Source: Usnea hakonensis
Taxonomy: Eukaryota; Ascomycota; Lecanoromycetes; Lecanorales; Parmeliaceae
Reading direction: 5' to 3'
DNA length: 64,000 nucleotides
Assembly (NCBI GenBank): GCA_013423325.1
Contig: BLJB01000088.1
Location: forward strand, 24,927 to 88,926
Shown: piece by piece, positions 23,901 through 35,306 of the stretch
How the letters are laid out: each line of letters begins with the position of its first letter
Position numbering within the stretch: the stretch's first letter is position 1
Program-made: the position numbers and the translations under genes
The notes under the pieces: generated by a model
Databases searched by the model: none
What the model saw: only the letters and a program-made list of their open reading frames with translations
Told to the model about the DNA's origin: nothing

Positions 23901-25174
23901 CGCTCCGCGACAAAGAAGTTGAAACAATGTTCCTGAAGGCTATGGAATGCTGGTGGTGGCTATCCAGTGGTCAGCTTGCCTCAGCATCCAAACACAGTCG
24001 CCGCACAAGCCTAGACAGTTTCGTCTCGCCTAGATCAGCCAGCCGGACAGACCCGTCAGGCGATGTGAGGGGTAATGGGTTGTTCAAAGCTTGCGCTGCT
24101 GTTCTCGACGGTAAGTCAACACTTACTGTATTCACAATGCATGACCATCGTTCTGATTGACTTTTAGGCTTTGAGGAGGCGGGTATCCGGGAAAGGAATG
24201 CTAAACTCACGGTCAACGACTTAGCCTTGCTTGCCGAGTCTCAATCTGAAGAGATCGAGCACTTGATTAAGGACATTACTCGGCCGCTTCAACAAAAGCG
24301 CGGTGTAGAAGCGCTTCAGAGAATCATAATTGATACCGAGTTCCACATAGCTAACGGCTTGCTGCGGAATATACGTGAAGTCGAGGTCACATTGAATACT
24401 AGTGCAAGAGTAAAACCCATGGGATATGTTTTCACGAGTCCACCAGCTAATGGACATTAGTTGAGATCCGAAACCCCCGAAGTGTTGGAAAGATATCTAA
24501 ACTTTGTCACCAGCCAATGCAATCACGCAATGCCGTCCTCAGGCTTAGATGGCTACTCGAACTTGCGAAATTGTCACTACACTTTAGTTTCGAATCAAAT
24601 GCTGCAACTATTGAGAGGAGATCAGTCTTTTCTACAGGGTCCCCCCAATAACACTAATATCCAAATGATGTATCTGAACCAACCAATACTCAACCCGCCT
24701 CCTCCGTCTCCAGTATACAGTGGACCTAGTACTCTCGGCTCCTCGCCAACCAGTATCAGAATTCGGTCCACGGAGACTCCCCGCACAGAAACCTTCAGCA
24801 GCCAGGCCACCTCGCCAGCCACTCTGTCCCAAGACTCTACATCCCCAGGGTCGCAAGCTCCTGATACTCCAGTGAGCTGCAAGGCATGCAATTTGACGTT
24901 CAAAGGGAACCCACAAGACGCCAGATCGAATTTGAACCGCCATCTAGAGACGACCAGTAGGCACAATGGTAAGAATAGGGGGCTGAAATGCCCCATGGAG
25001 GCATGTCGTGATAAGACAAGGATGCGGTCCGATAATCTGAAAGCCCATCTCATGAACATGCACAAGATCCCCCGGGAGCAAGCAAAGGCTATCGTCGACG
25101 GGTGCCGGGCGTCGGCAGGAAGAGTGAATAGTAATGGCGTTGGGGGACGCAAGCGCAAGGCTCGGGGGAAATAG
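20981..25174 (+). CDS. Large C2H2 zinc-finger protein, putative regulator (1,306 aa)
   Basis: Six exons are 20981-21024, 21073-21147, 21203-21594, 21657-24110, 24168-24409 and 24461-25174, with introns of 48, 55, 62, 57 and 51 nt; they sum to 1,307 codons. The N-terminal part has a Cys/His-rich segment (CPLSWCRKTF..HVAHC, then WCLYHMRHERFLECNTSC). Residues about 175-790 are Ser/Thr/Pro-rich and disordered. A structured, largely helical region follows (about 800-1080). The C-terminus carries two C2H2-like fingers, CKACNLTFKG..LNRHLETTSRH and CPMEACRDKTRMRSDNLKAHLMNMH, and ends in a basic KRKARGK. Nuclear, DNA-binding regulation is inferred. The TAG at 24458-24460 is inside the last intron (GTAAAA donor, GCTAAT branch), which restores frame. 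The first two exons are the weakest part of the model. Confidence 0.78.
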
Positions 25175-26970
25175 ACGCTGAATCTGCGGTGTTGGCTCTC
25201 TGCTGGATGAGAGCTCAGGGTTCCATTTCATGTCAACGACCCAGTCTTATCGGTGGATGGTGGAATTTTGTTTGTACTACTTTTTAATTTAATTGATGAT
25301 ATGATGATCTATGACTTCATGAAAACATGATGAATCGGTATAGCTATGTAGCTATCTAGTAACCGAACTACATGATATATGAGCCTCAACAGCATCCTAC
25401 GAGTTCCCTGATTGATATGCATCTCATACTCCACTCCTCCGCAGTCCCGGGACCCCCCCAAGATCCTACTCCGCAATGAGCGTAGGATCCATTCGCCACC
25501 TCGTTTCTTACTCACCTGCTGACCGACCCTACCTACCTACCGCTTGACCCACTTCACTCTGTATGGACTTCTACAACTTGTAAAGGATAGCATGGGGCTG
25601 TCTTGTGACCGACGTTGCTACTCTGGCATTGGATACAGTCCCATTTTCTCTACTCTTGGGTTTTGATAAGATCGCTATGAAAGGGATCATCATGTAGGGT
25701 CTTGGTGGTATGCGTGAATGGTCTTGTAAATATTGACTGATGGTGTCTTGGATTGCAGTAAGGCTTAGGGCTGTTGGGGGTTGTGAGGTAGGGGGTGAGG
25801 TTTGGGCTTTTGAATGGTAGGTGTGTGTGGTGAAGGAGGTGGAGCGGATTGATTCGACTGGATTGAGTTTTTGACAGGGACCGGGGCTTCGGTGTGGATG
25901 GATGAGTTTGATTGGGTTGGGTTGGGGGGTGTTGGGTGCTGCGTGTTTGGGCTTTTAGGACGCGATGTGGATGGGGGTGTAATTGGATGTCGTTGGTGGT
26001 CATGGGGAGAGACTTGCGGTGCAGGGATTACGAGAGGTTGTGGGGGTGATCATGTGAAGTCATGAAATTCTGCGTTGGTGGCTCGAGGACTGCCAAGGGG
26101 ATGAATTTCCCTTGACCAGGGTGTCCATTAGGATGGGAGAAGTTGGGTACGTGGGTGCTGAAGAGCCTCATATTACCGGGATCAGGATCCTAGAGGGAGC
26201 CACCAGGATACGAGAGTTTGTTGTTGGTGTGTCTAGGACTGCTAAGAGGCCACCGTTGTCGAGGCCTAGATGATGAAGGGCGTTAGGATGATCGTGCAAA
26301 GGTCGCTGAGGGGGGGGAGGGTATTGAAATCCGTGGTCAGGGGAGAGCGATTGTTGGGGGTAGAAGCGAGGATTTTTGGCCTGCGGGTTGATATAGGACT
26401 GGAAATGGGGCATCCGATCGTGGGGTTAGATATACAAGGGCTTCGTCACTGTGTTATCATAGGAGTAATGCGCGAATACGGTTCAAGAGTCATGCGACTA
26501 AGGCAACAGTGACGCCTTTTTCTAAAGGGTTGATGTAGGAATATTCAAGGCGACACCGACTGTGGGGTAGATAAAGAAGTGTTCGTTACGATAACGTGAG
26601 ATGATTTGCTGCGCGAGTCTGCTTGTACAGACCCGTGATGTCAAAAACGCGATTGTGTAGGCAAACGGCAAGGACTAGCAGACGCGTTGCTGGCGTCTAG
26701 GACTGCTTGGCTGTTCGGTCTCGGCCTCGGCCGGTCGATGATCTGGTTTTCGGGTACTTGAGTCGGAGCAGGGGGGACGTTTGGTCAGAGGGTGAGACCT
26801 TATTAAAGACCATGAGATCACCTTGGGTGTTCGCAAGACGAGTGTCGAAGCAACTGAAACGATTTGCCCAACCCTGCCCAGACAGTTTAGACAAGTCGAG
26901 ATTTGGAGGTGTTACTTACGAAGGCAATCTCCATCTGGTCTCTCTTGACTTGTGCAAACGCTAGCTTAGC
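25175..26970. other. Low-complexity intergenic region
   Basis: From about 25640 to 26450 the plus strand is G/T-rich; the minus strand reads as Pro/His/Thr-rich frames with no consistent gene structure. A short phrase GTCTAGGACTGC recurs near 26230 and 26695, with a diverged copy (GCTCGAGGACTGCC) near 26081. No gene is supported. Confidence 0.4.
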
Positions 26971-27030
26971 CATGTCGCCGTTAGTTTCCTTCCTCCATCT
27001 TGCCTCGCGCTTCTTCTCCCCCCGGACCCT

Positions 27031-27585
27031 TTGTCCAAGCAATTGTCAGACTTTCCAATACTTATCAGTAACAGGAATCAATACCCCTATCCTCAACAGG
27101 GTCGCCGCTCAAACCCTTCGGGTCATACCGCCAATTCTTACAACTCCTATCCTGGACAGGGTCACTACTCCAGCAATCCAGGCTATAATCCCTACCCTCA
27201 GGACTCCTATCCTCAACAGGGTCGCCGCTCAAACCCTTCAGGTCATACCACCAATTATCAAAACTCCTATTCTGGACAGGGTCACAACTCCAGCAACTCA
27301 GGCTATAACATCAACCCTCAAAGCTCTTACTCTCAACAGGGTCACAATGCTAGCAATTCAGGCTACTACACCAACCTTCATAGCTCCTACTCTCAACAGG
27401 TTCAAAGCTCCAATTCTTCGGCTCATACCTCCAGCCCACAGTTAGAAAAGTGGCGCCGGACAAACGAAACGCATGAGCGGCTGGCTGTCAATGGGAGCAG
27501 CTCGAGGAGAACGGCGGATACTCTTGTTCGGGCAGATAACTATGAACGGAGGATTGAAGGAGGATCGAGAGGGGCGGGAAGATAG
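27031..27585 (+). CDS. Doubtful frame through 60-bp repeats (Gln/Ser/Asn/Tyr/Gly-rich)
   Basis: This frame reads a low-complexity, prion-like repeat (SYPQQGRRSNPSGHT and variants) followed by a charged tail (KWRRTNETHER, NYERRIEGGSRGAGR). It has no in-frame ATG: the upstream end opens at TTG, so a 5' exon would be needed. A second frame with an ATG at 26971 also stays open through the array, because the period is a multiple of three. I cannot decide which, if either, is translated. Confidence 0.25.
   Translation: MSKQLSDFPILISNRNQYPYPQQGRRSNPSGHTANSYNSYPGQGHYSSNPGYNPYPQDSYPQQGRRSNPSGHTTNYQNSYSGQGHNSSNSGYNINPQSSYSQQGHNASNSGYYTNLHSSYSQQVQSSNSSAHTSSPQLEKWRRTNETHERLAVNGSSSRRTADTLVRADNYERRIEGGSRGAGR
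27086..27442 (+). repeat. 60-bp tandem minisatellite, six units
   Basis: Units begin near 27086, 27146, 27206, 27266, 27326 and 27386. Each opens with a version of YCCTATCCTCAACAGGGTC. Units 1 and 3 are the most alike (CAGGGTCGCCGCTCAAACCC), as are 2 and 4 (GGACAGGGTCAC), which suggests a 120-bp higher-order duplication. The last unit is a few bases short. Confidence 0.9.
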
Positions 27586-28353
27586 AGGGCGAACTATCGG
27601 TGGTCAGAGGACACAGACTATTGACGGTGGAATGGCTGGTGAAGTAGCTTTCGGGTGGGAGTCACAATGATGGGTATTTTTATTCTTGGTCTTTGTTGAG
27701 AAAGATCCTGGCTCGGTAATGTGGAGTAGAGCTGGTTTTAAGAGCTGTAGGGGGGTCTCTTCGTTTGAGTTTATGAATTGCGAAGATTTTCAATGTCCTC
27801 CGCTGTTGTGCTTTGCTGTCTTCCTTTCCGTTCGTAGCAGTGCATGTTGATGCCAATTTTGAGTCTAATATTATCTGAATTCTCAGAACCCAAGATATAT
27901 CAGATCTCGAGAGAAGTAAGATGCTTGACTCGCCATGTCGTACCCGATGTGTCAATTGAAATGATGACAAGACGTCTCTGCGTGCGTAGTGATATTGCTT
28001 TCAAGATGAGCCTCCTTTCTAGGCCTTTGCGGAAGAGCTAAGAGATGAAGGTTCATGGAGTAATTGGATGCTGTCTTCCGTATGTTGTGTAGAAGTAGAT
28101 CCGATAGGAGTGACACACTAGATGCAATCGAGACTATGCCTAATTAGACACTAGCGCTTACAGAATACCCTAGTACGGTAAGTAATACCCTAGCCGTTGC
28201 TGTAAGTAAGGTAACGTCAAAATGATTAGTTACGGTATGACCTACTTCTCTGGAATTTGTCATCTTCAAAGACACGCATTTTGCTCTCCTTGACATTAGT
28301 TCCCCTCCCAATACCTTCTCACCCTCAACAAGCCACCCCGCATCCTATCCACC
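27586..28353. other. Intergenic, promoter of sulfotransferase-like gene
   Basis: No gene is supported. Near 28160-28240 a short phrase (AATACCCTAG, then GTAAGTA) occurs twice in direct orientation. A C-rich leader (28300-28353) precedes the next start codon. Confidence 0.45.
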
Positions 28354-29355
28354 ATGTCCCTCTCCCACCCTTTCTATCTCTTCCTAAAATACATCTACCG
28401 TTTCCCCGAACCCACCACCCCTCGTGACCGCCCCATGCGCGTTCTGGCCCTCGGCCTGTCCCGCTGCGGCACCGAATCCCTTAAATTCGCCCTCGAAGTT
28501 CTCGGTTACAACGGCGTGTATCACGGCTTCGAGCTCACGCCCGACCAGGGCATGGTTTGGTCGAGGCTCTGGGATGAGAAAGTGGCGAAGGGGTCGGGCG
28601 CGAGGATCGGCACGGAGGTCTTTGATACGCTGATTGGGAAGTACGAGGCTGTGACGGATGCGCCGGGAGCTATGTTTGCGAGGGAGTTGGTGCAGGCTTA
28701 TCCGGAGGCTAAGGTGATCTAGATTACTTACCGGCTCCTAGTTTTTAGCGCGGTTTTCTGTGTTGTGAGTGACTGACTTTCTGTATTTGCAGGTCATTCT
28801 TAATCGTCGCAAAGACGTTGAGTCGTGGGAGAAGAGCTTCCGCTCTGCTTTGATCCAAGGCCTCCGTGATAATTGGTGGCTAAAAGCGCTATCTCTTTTC
28901 TCTCCGGACTACTTCTGGTTGCGGCAAATCACGCTGCAGTACGTCATAGACTTTTTCAATGGCAATTTCGAGAAGCATGGCGTGGATGTTTACAACGCGC
29001 ATTATCGCCAGCTTGAAGAGTTGGTGGGAAAGGGTCGTTATCTGGAATGGACCGTGGAGGACGGCTGGTGCGTTGCCCCGCTTTTTCTACCTTTGACGTT
29101 TCATCCTATTGAGTCTGAGAGCTCCCTTGACATGTTGCTGACTGCGAGACAAGGGAGCCTTTGTGCGCCTTCCTGGATAAGCCAATACCGGAGAAGGATT
29201 TTCCAAGCGGCAACGCGCCGCCAGCGTTCATGAAGCGTATTGCAGAAAAGAGGGCGCCTCAGTACAGACATGCGCGTGTTAATGTGGCCAAGACTCTTGG
29301 GGTAGTGCTGACTGCCGTTGTTGCGCTGTGGATGGGATATGCGAGGCTAGGTTGA
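28354..29355 (+). CDS. Sulfotransfer_4-like P-loop protein, copy 1 (278 aa)
   Basis: Exons are 28354-28713, 28793-29067 and 29154-29355 (introns 79 and 86 nt), 279 codons in total. After a short N-terminal segment the protein has the nucleotide-binding loop LGLSRCGTESLKFAL, the motif YEAVTDAPGAMFARELV, then VILNRRKDVESWEKSF typical of the PAPS-binding core, and EPLCAFLDKPIPEKDFP near the end. This matches fungal proteins of the Sulfotransfer_4 type. Substrate is unknown and activity is not demonstrated for many members. A hydrophobic helix (GVVLTAVVALWMGYA) closes the protein and suggests tail anchoring. The coding strand changes from C-rich to G-rich near 28560. A paralogue lies at the right edge of the window. 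Confidence 0.87.
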
Positions 29356-31399
29356 CAGGCACTGCAGAAATTTTACAAAGTTGATAGATGCACGGATATA
29401 GAAGGTTTGATCTTGTCCTATTACTCTTGCTTTCTGCTCATCGAATAAATTGTTTTGATCCTCTGCATCTCAATAACAGAAGTCGCTGTCCTCGTCGGTG
29501 TCATACTTCCCGTTCCCCTCGTGAATATATCATGAGGGTTGTCCATAGTTTGTCAAGGAAACAGGAACTCACGAGGCCATCGAAGGAGCCATCTTGCCAG
29601 CATACCAGCAGACAGATGGTTTTGGGTGCTGGAATAGGCTCAGGAATTGCGCATCGACCGCCTTGCTGACTTGTATGATCTCAGTTGGGGACTTTGTCCG
29701 GCATGGAGAAAGCATCATTCCGTGGATTTGTTCAGGCGAGGGAGAGTATATATCAAGTAAGTAGCCGCCGTAGATCTGTAGACGTAGTCCAATGAGGAAC
29801 GCTTGAAAGTAAAAGGACGCATATCGGTATGGCTGCGGGGGCTAGGAGAGATTTAGTCGGGATGCGGCAGTGGTCTTATACAAGCTCAGTCTAGGTTAAT
29901 GCAATAGCTATCGAAGATGGCATCAACATACTCCAATGATGAGTGTCAAGAAGGTGAGAAGTAGTCCTTGGAAAGGGCTATATGTATGTCATTGAGGAAG
30001 TATGCGCAAGTACGTAATCCTTGTGACTGTAACTCTTAGTGGGGCTTAGATACAAGGTTATCTGACCAAAGAGACTGAGATGATGAAAGTCAGACTGGAA
30101 CGAAAGCTACTCACGAAGACAATCCTAAGCCCTTAGAAGTGGCCTGAGGCCAAGACTGCGACGGCCAGCGGAGGGACGTTGTGCCTTTGGCCCGCACAAG
30201 CCAAGACTGTGTTTGACAGCCCACACAAAGTGCACTGAAGTGAACACCGACAACTGTCATGATGTAGCATTCGACACTCTCGACGTATAACCTCCCTTCT
30301 CTTGCGATATCTGAGATCCTTGTAAGACTCGCCAATTCTAGTCCGCTAATCCTAATGAAGCTTGTGTACATTGAGGTTCTCTGTTCCACCTACGGAGACA
30401 ATCTTCCTTGCTGAAATTGTGTGCCTCCGTACATGTTCGCTGGAAAGAGACGTCGATAAGGTAGCTCACGGTGTCGCAATAATGGATAAGGCCGTCTGAT
30501 AGCTGCTGATTCGCGCCGCAGACATGAAGAATTGATTACATGGACATGTACAGAAAGTGAGGACTTTCACATCCCCACTATTGTTTTGGGACCAGATCGG
30601 AAGGCTTGTCGGTCGCGCATTGAGTTTCTGCGGACTGTAGAAGGGCTATCGCGGTAAGAGTGAGCTCGTGGTTTCGACAGCGAAATGTAGGGGAGGTGAA
30701 TAAGCTGGTTCAGTATAGGTGTGAATATAGGACGTCGAATGTCACTGGCACTGTTGGTACCTACCTCGAGCCATTTGAGTAAAAGCGGCGGTGGGATCCA
30801 AGGTCTCACTTACTCAGCAATGACTCGGTAGTGGTGGCTGGTGTCCGCCATCTCCGACTGGAAGAGGTGAGTACGGAATATCAGTGCTTGATCCGACAAG
30901 CTGGGTATATTGAAAGCCGCCATATTTGAAAGCGCAGTTGCCGCGTCACATCACACTTCCTTTGTTGTAAAGATCCAATGCCCAAGAAATGTACTGTTGG
31001 CTTGGTATACGTACTCAAATTATGTTCGCTGGGGTATAATATCATGAAGGTCTTGGCAGCCCACTCTGAGGCGCCTGCAGACTGCCGTGAAACGTATCCC
31101 TAACGATACGGAAAGTGTGAAGGTTGCACCCACAACTTAACGTCAGACGCTCGGCGCGTACAGAAAGATGGCGTAATTGGGCGCCTTTTATATTGAAAGG
31201 AGGGAGGGCATCCAAGGCGTGCTGGGGAAGCGATCCAAATTATCAAGGCACTCACATCACCCACATGACATTGAGGTCTTATCAATCAATTTGTTTAAAC
31301 ATGCAACCATTACAATTTTCGATCGGGCAGTTCTGTGTCCAAAAGGCATACGTAAATGTGTTATTGGTCTCGGAAGCCTGCGTCTATGTGTGCGCCCGT
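29356..31399. other. 2-kb intergenic region, no supported gene
   Basis: Short open frames on both strands carry no recognisable domain, and no coherent exon chain could be built. No transposon ends or long repeats were noticed. Confidence 0.4.
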
Positions 31400-31699
31400 T
31401 GTTTAAAAACAGGCGTGACAGAATTTCAATCGGCCCAGAAAAGCACAGTGACGTAGCAGGTAGAGCGGAAGGAGTCGTAAGAGCCAATACTTTGGAATTT
31501 TGCTGTCTATCGCTGACTCGGGGGCTGCCTTCTCGCCTGCCCATGTCTGAGAAATGTGGCCTGGAGCGGGAAAGGGACACATGCTATTCGCTGGAAAACT
31601 CTGTTAGGGTCCGTTAACACGGTCTCCACTTTTCAGTATGTTACAAATCGGGCTTCACGTTCTATTGGACCGAGAGTCTTTGGGCGGCAGCCGTAGACG

Positions 31700-31709
31700 T
31701 ATATAAAGG
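31700..31709 (+). promoter_or_regulatory. TATA box of unit 1 gene
   Basis: TATATAAAGG lies 146 bp before the start codon at 31846 and is followed by a pyrimidine-rich leader with TTGTTCTTC. The same arrangement occurs in unit 3. Confidence 0.75.
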
Positions 31710-31845
31710 CCCTCTTTCTGCTCTCAATCTTGTTCTTCAATACATATCATCTTCCCATCCAAGCCTATCAGCAACGACAGCCTGATTCCATTTGACTCTA
31801 TTTGAGAACAGCCATCTTGAAGTAGCCACCTGAGACTTCCAAGAC

Positions 31846-32868
31846 ATGCCTTCTCCAATGGGCAAACCTCTCCATCTACAAGAAATAGCAAGGCTTTATC
31901 TAGGCTACCTGGACTACTCCAGCAACGCCATTGTCGATCTAGTCCCATCGAGGACCTATCCTGGTGTCAATGATTCGCTCGCCATAAGATACGACCTAGA
32001 TCGAGCAAAAAAGAAATATCCTACGCCTGAACAATTTGGCGAATACCTCGCACATGGCCAGTGGAATCTGGACTGCCTTAAATTTGCCATCAGATTCAAG
32101 GATGATGATATTGATAAGGTGAGTTTCGTCCCTTGTGAGACTGGAGTCTACTACATTTGACGAGTAAAGCAGCTCGATGAGTCCGAGAGAGAGGCTTTCA
32201 CGGGCGAAAATCGTCCGTCGCAAAAAGAGAAACAACACAGGGTCTGGGCAGCTATGGCTAAAACAGTCGCTGCAACCAAGAGTGTTCCATTGGCTCATAG
32301 GCTGCTCCTACTACATCATCACATGAATATTGAGACTGAGATAACTCATATCCTACTCGCCTCGAAAGAGGGGGCCGAGCCTAGTGAGTGGAATGAGGAG
32401 GCTGAGGACGACCTGGAACGAAAATTACTCGAAGCCCAACAGGAGTGCACTAAAAGAAGCGAGGGCCACCTAAAACCAGTAGGCCTTGCCGAATACATGG
32501 TCCGGGGCCAAATGGACCGCCAAGATCTCATCGAGATTAGCTCTGCTACGCCGGAGGAAAAGGCTATGATTGCGCACGTGAGTCTCTTAATCCATCTGAG
32601 CTTGTGCCAATGGATTTGACATTTCGCATAGATTACCAGTAAACTGGGTGATCCGTTCCCGCTCAACAGCCTTCCTTACAAAATTGCTGCAAAAATGCTC
32701 GCGGACATCGAAGCCGGAGTCATGCCCACCACACGCCCTGACCTCATGTTTTTTGAGCTCGAGAAAAACCACAAGCTTGGACGCACAGGCTCTGTTGCGG
32801 TCAAGCTGGACCAGCCTTGCGCTTGGAACGAAGTCTCTACTGCAGTCAAAGAGGACGAATACTATTAG
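31846..32868 (+). CDS. Unknown protein, duplicated locus unit 1 (304 aa)
   Basis: Exons are 31846-32118, 32173-32577 and 32632-32868; both introns are 54 nt, start GTGAGT and fall between codons. They sum to 305 codons. I do not recognise the family. The protein is soluble, mostly charged and helical, with no signal peptide or membrane segment. Its N-terminus (EIARLYLGYLDYSSNAIVDLV) resembles in pattern a segment of the gene at 40011 and could be a small helical, perhaps DNA- or protein-binding, module. The region around residues 90-200 is rich in Glu/Lys. The last exon (ITSKLGDPFPLNSLPYKIAAK) aligns loosely with the last exon of the unit 2 gene. The TATA box at 31700 supports expression. Confidence 0.72.
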
Positions 32869-33256
32869 GTGAGATCGGAGAACTTTGATTCACCTGGTAC
32901 ACTCCTTTAGACAAGCATGCGTCTGAATGAGTTTGCGTCTACACGATTGACAAGTCCAATCTATTGACTGGCATTGGAGGCGAGATCCCTCTGTAATAGT
33001 GTTGGCGCAATCTCTCGATGTATCTAGATTAAGACGAAGCAAGCTCTAAGCTTCTCTAGAAACAACACCACACTCTTTTGTAATCCGTTATCCCTTGATC
33101 ATTGAGCCGTGTAATTTGGATCGTAATGGCTCGCGCACTCCTTTAAGCAACCTTGAGTGACAAGCGTTTACGCTTCAAGAAAGGCACTGCTCCGTTGAGG
33201 TTGAGGCACTGCCGTCAACAAGCCAACAATTGCCGTTGACTTGTGTGAAGGTAAAG

Positions 33257-33264
33257 TCACGTGA
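33257..33264. promoter_or_regulatory. TCACGTGA palindrome between units 1 and 2
   Basis: This 8-bp palindrome contains the CACGTG core bound by bHLH factors. The same octamer sits at the equivalent point of the next unit (35076-35083). Confidence 0.5.
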
Positions 33265-33852
33265 TTTTCGCGAGCATACCAAGCTCTGCTCAAAGATATC
33301 ACAAGCTCAAGTCCTCCCTCTTGCTGAAAAGCATACTGTCACATAGTTCTATACCTCACTTAATATTCAGCCACCTGCACTACAACTGAGGCCCGTTTAT
33401 GCACATCTTTTCTCAGCCTCAGAGCATTCCTTAGACACAGAAAGTCTGCTTCTTGTTTATGACAGGCGGAAAAGAACACCAATCGGACCAGAATAGCATA
33501 GTGACGTGGCAGGCGGAGCCGAACTAGCCAGTACTTTTATTTCCTGCTATCTGCTACTGACACGTTGCCCTTTATTGGTAAGAAGTGTTACCTTAAGCGG
33601 GAAGGAAGGTACACAATTCGCTAGAAAATTTCACCCAGATACCTTATTACGCAACCTACTTGACAATTTGTTGTGTAACGGTATATGTCATTCAATCGGG
33701 TGACTGAGCTTTGGACGGCTGTCACGTACGTGTATTAAGTCATTACAACTCATCCTCCTATTCAAACATTTGCGAGACCTCAAAATCCAAAATCAATCTA
33801 ACTGAACTACTTTGACATACGACCCTCAAACCAAGATTCCTCACTCCAAGAC

Positions 33853-34394
33853 ATGGCACCGGAAATCTTCCCCGTCCATCGGATTGTGTTCTACTTGACT
33901 ACCTTGGAATTGCCGGAGGTGGCAATTCAAAAGTTGGTCGAGATGAAGCTAGGCATCACTTGTGACGTCAAAGATGAGTTGAAAAAATTTGAGCTTATAG
34001 TCAAAGAAGGCTTCATAGCACAGCAAGATCTCGACCTTCTACAATATTCGGCTCCGTTGCTGGCCGCAGGTATCAAATCCGACAAGACCTTTGATCGAGC
34101 TTTCACAGTCACGTCAAAAGAAGTAGAGACACTTCGACCAGTGAGTTTTCGATCGGTCTGTGGAAGATGTACCTAGATTAACAGTTGAGATAGATATTCA
34201 GCTTGTCACCAGATCATCCGCTCATAAGATCGAACGCACTCAGCACAGAAGTGCTCGTTCAAGTCAAAAATACCCAGAATGAAGAGATCAAAGCTCGAGA
34301 GCTCCAAGGAGCGCAGGCAGAAAAACTGTCGGGACGAATGCTGCCTCCTGAAAACGAAGCTCCAACGGACTTCAGCTTCCCTGGCATGAAATGA
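33853..34394 (+). CDS. Unknown protein, duplicated locus unit 2 (162 aa)
   Basis: Two exons, 33853-34140 and 34194-34394, join in phase 0 across a 53-nt intron (GTGAGT, branch GATTAAC, acceptor GATAG); 163 codons. The start ATG at 33853 follows a pyrimidine/A-rich leader (CCAAGACATGGC). The first exon encodes two or three helices (FYLTTLELPEVAIQKLVEMK). The second begins IFSLSPDHPLIRSNALSTEV, which lines up loosely with the last exon of the unit 1 gene. No family recognised. It is shorter than its neighbour because the middle exon is missing. A later acceptor would give a shorter, different tail; the one chosen keeps the frame open longest. Confidence 0.6.
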
Positions 34395-35075
34395 TCTGAT
34401 GTATGTATGCCCTTTTGATCCACGAGCGGTCCTTGTACCTAATGGTCTTAATGAAGATTGTGTACCTGAAATCTAGAGCTCTGAACTTACTATGACTGCA
34501 GAAGGTTGAATCTTGCCGATCGGGATCTCTGGCCTGGAAAAGGGTGGTCTGCGGTCAGCGCACATTGGTATCACACAGGTCGGGGAGCGTGTCCTGGTGC
34601 TACCGGTCCAGCTCATGCACTCCTTTCTTTCACCATCTCTCGTGCAACGGTACTGGCTCCGAATGCCACCTACACTCCTTTCAATATGTATCTAGTCAAA
34701 CATGGCGCAAGCTTTGCGCTCGCCTAGAACAATACCACACTCTATGGCAATGCGTCTCTCCTAGATTTGACCAATATAGCGAAATAATCGAAACGATGAC
34801 TACGCCGTTCGATATCTATCGTAGTGGCATACTTGACTAGAACCATGCGAGAGAAGATGTTGCATTTCCCGAAGTTCAAGCAACCGTGAATGACAAGCGT
34901 CAGCACCTCACCCTCAAAAGCGCTTCCAGTAGCAATTTTCGGTATGGGAAAGATTGCCTCCTTGAGTCTGTGAGATTATGAGTGTTTTGAAACCCAGGCA
35001 AGGGTGTAGGATTGATGGTCAGATGATGTAGCAAGATCGACTTCGAAAGCATGTGGGACCTCTGCCAAGACCATG

Positions 35076-35083
35076 TCACGTGA
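35076..35083. promoter_or_regulatory. TCACGTGA palindrome between units 2 and 3
   Basis: Same octamer, at the equivalent place, as 33257-33264. Retention in otherwise diverged spacers suggests a binding site. Confidence 0.5.
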
Positions 35084-35306
35084 TATGCCCCTTCACTAGA
35101 ACTACCTTACTCTGTTGCTGTTCGCTCGATTCGTCTAAGGCAAATACGACCTAAGGTCCTCTCTCCCAAATGGAGCACTGCCACATATTCTGACGCCTGA
35201 CTTGACATCTCAGTCACCTACACTACAACTTGTTCATCCACTCAGCCTTAATGCATTTGGTGATGACTCAGCATCTCCCCCTTGGCCTTATCGGAAACAC
35301 GACACT

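Larger units (their letters stand above)
31400..33300 (+). repeat. Unit 1 of a tandemly duplicated locus
   Basis: The unit comprises a promoter, one gene and a 3' flank. Its promoter (CAATCGGCCCAGAA..CACAGTGACGTAGCAGG near 31430) matches that of unit 2 near 33481-33510. Its 3' flank (GTATCTAGATTAAGACGAAG..ACACCACACTC near 33018-33072) matches those of units 2 and 3. The coding part is far more diverged than the flanks. Confidence 0.7.
33440..35300 (+). repeat. Unit 2 of the tandemly duplicated locus
   Basis: Promoter similarity to unit 1 starts near 33481 (CAATCGGACCAGAATAGCAT). The 3' flank has GTATCTAGTCAAACATGGCG and AACAATACCACACTC (34688-34742), then GAATGACAAGCG near 34889, all matched in unit 1. 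A spacer phrase, TCAG(C/T)CACCT(G/A)CACTACAACT, occurs near 33370 and 35213. Confidence 0.7.

Noticed and set aside
24458..24460. Premature TAG splitting the zinc-finger gene
   Set aside because: A phase-0 intron 24410-24460 with branch and acceptor signals removes it, and the downstream fingers stay in frame.
25650..26413. Pro/His-rich minus-strand frames as a gene
   Set aside because: No coherent start or splicing, and composition follows from G/T-rich low-complexity DNA.
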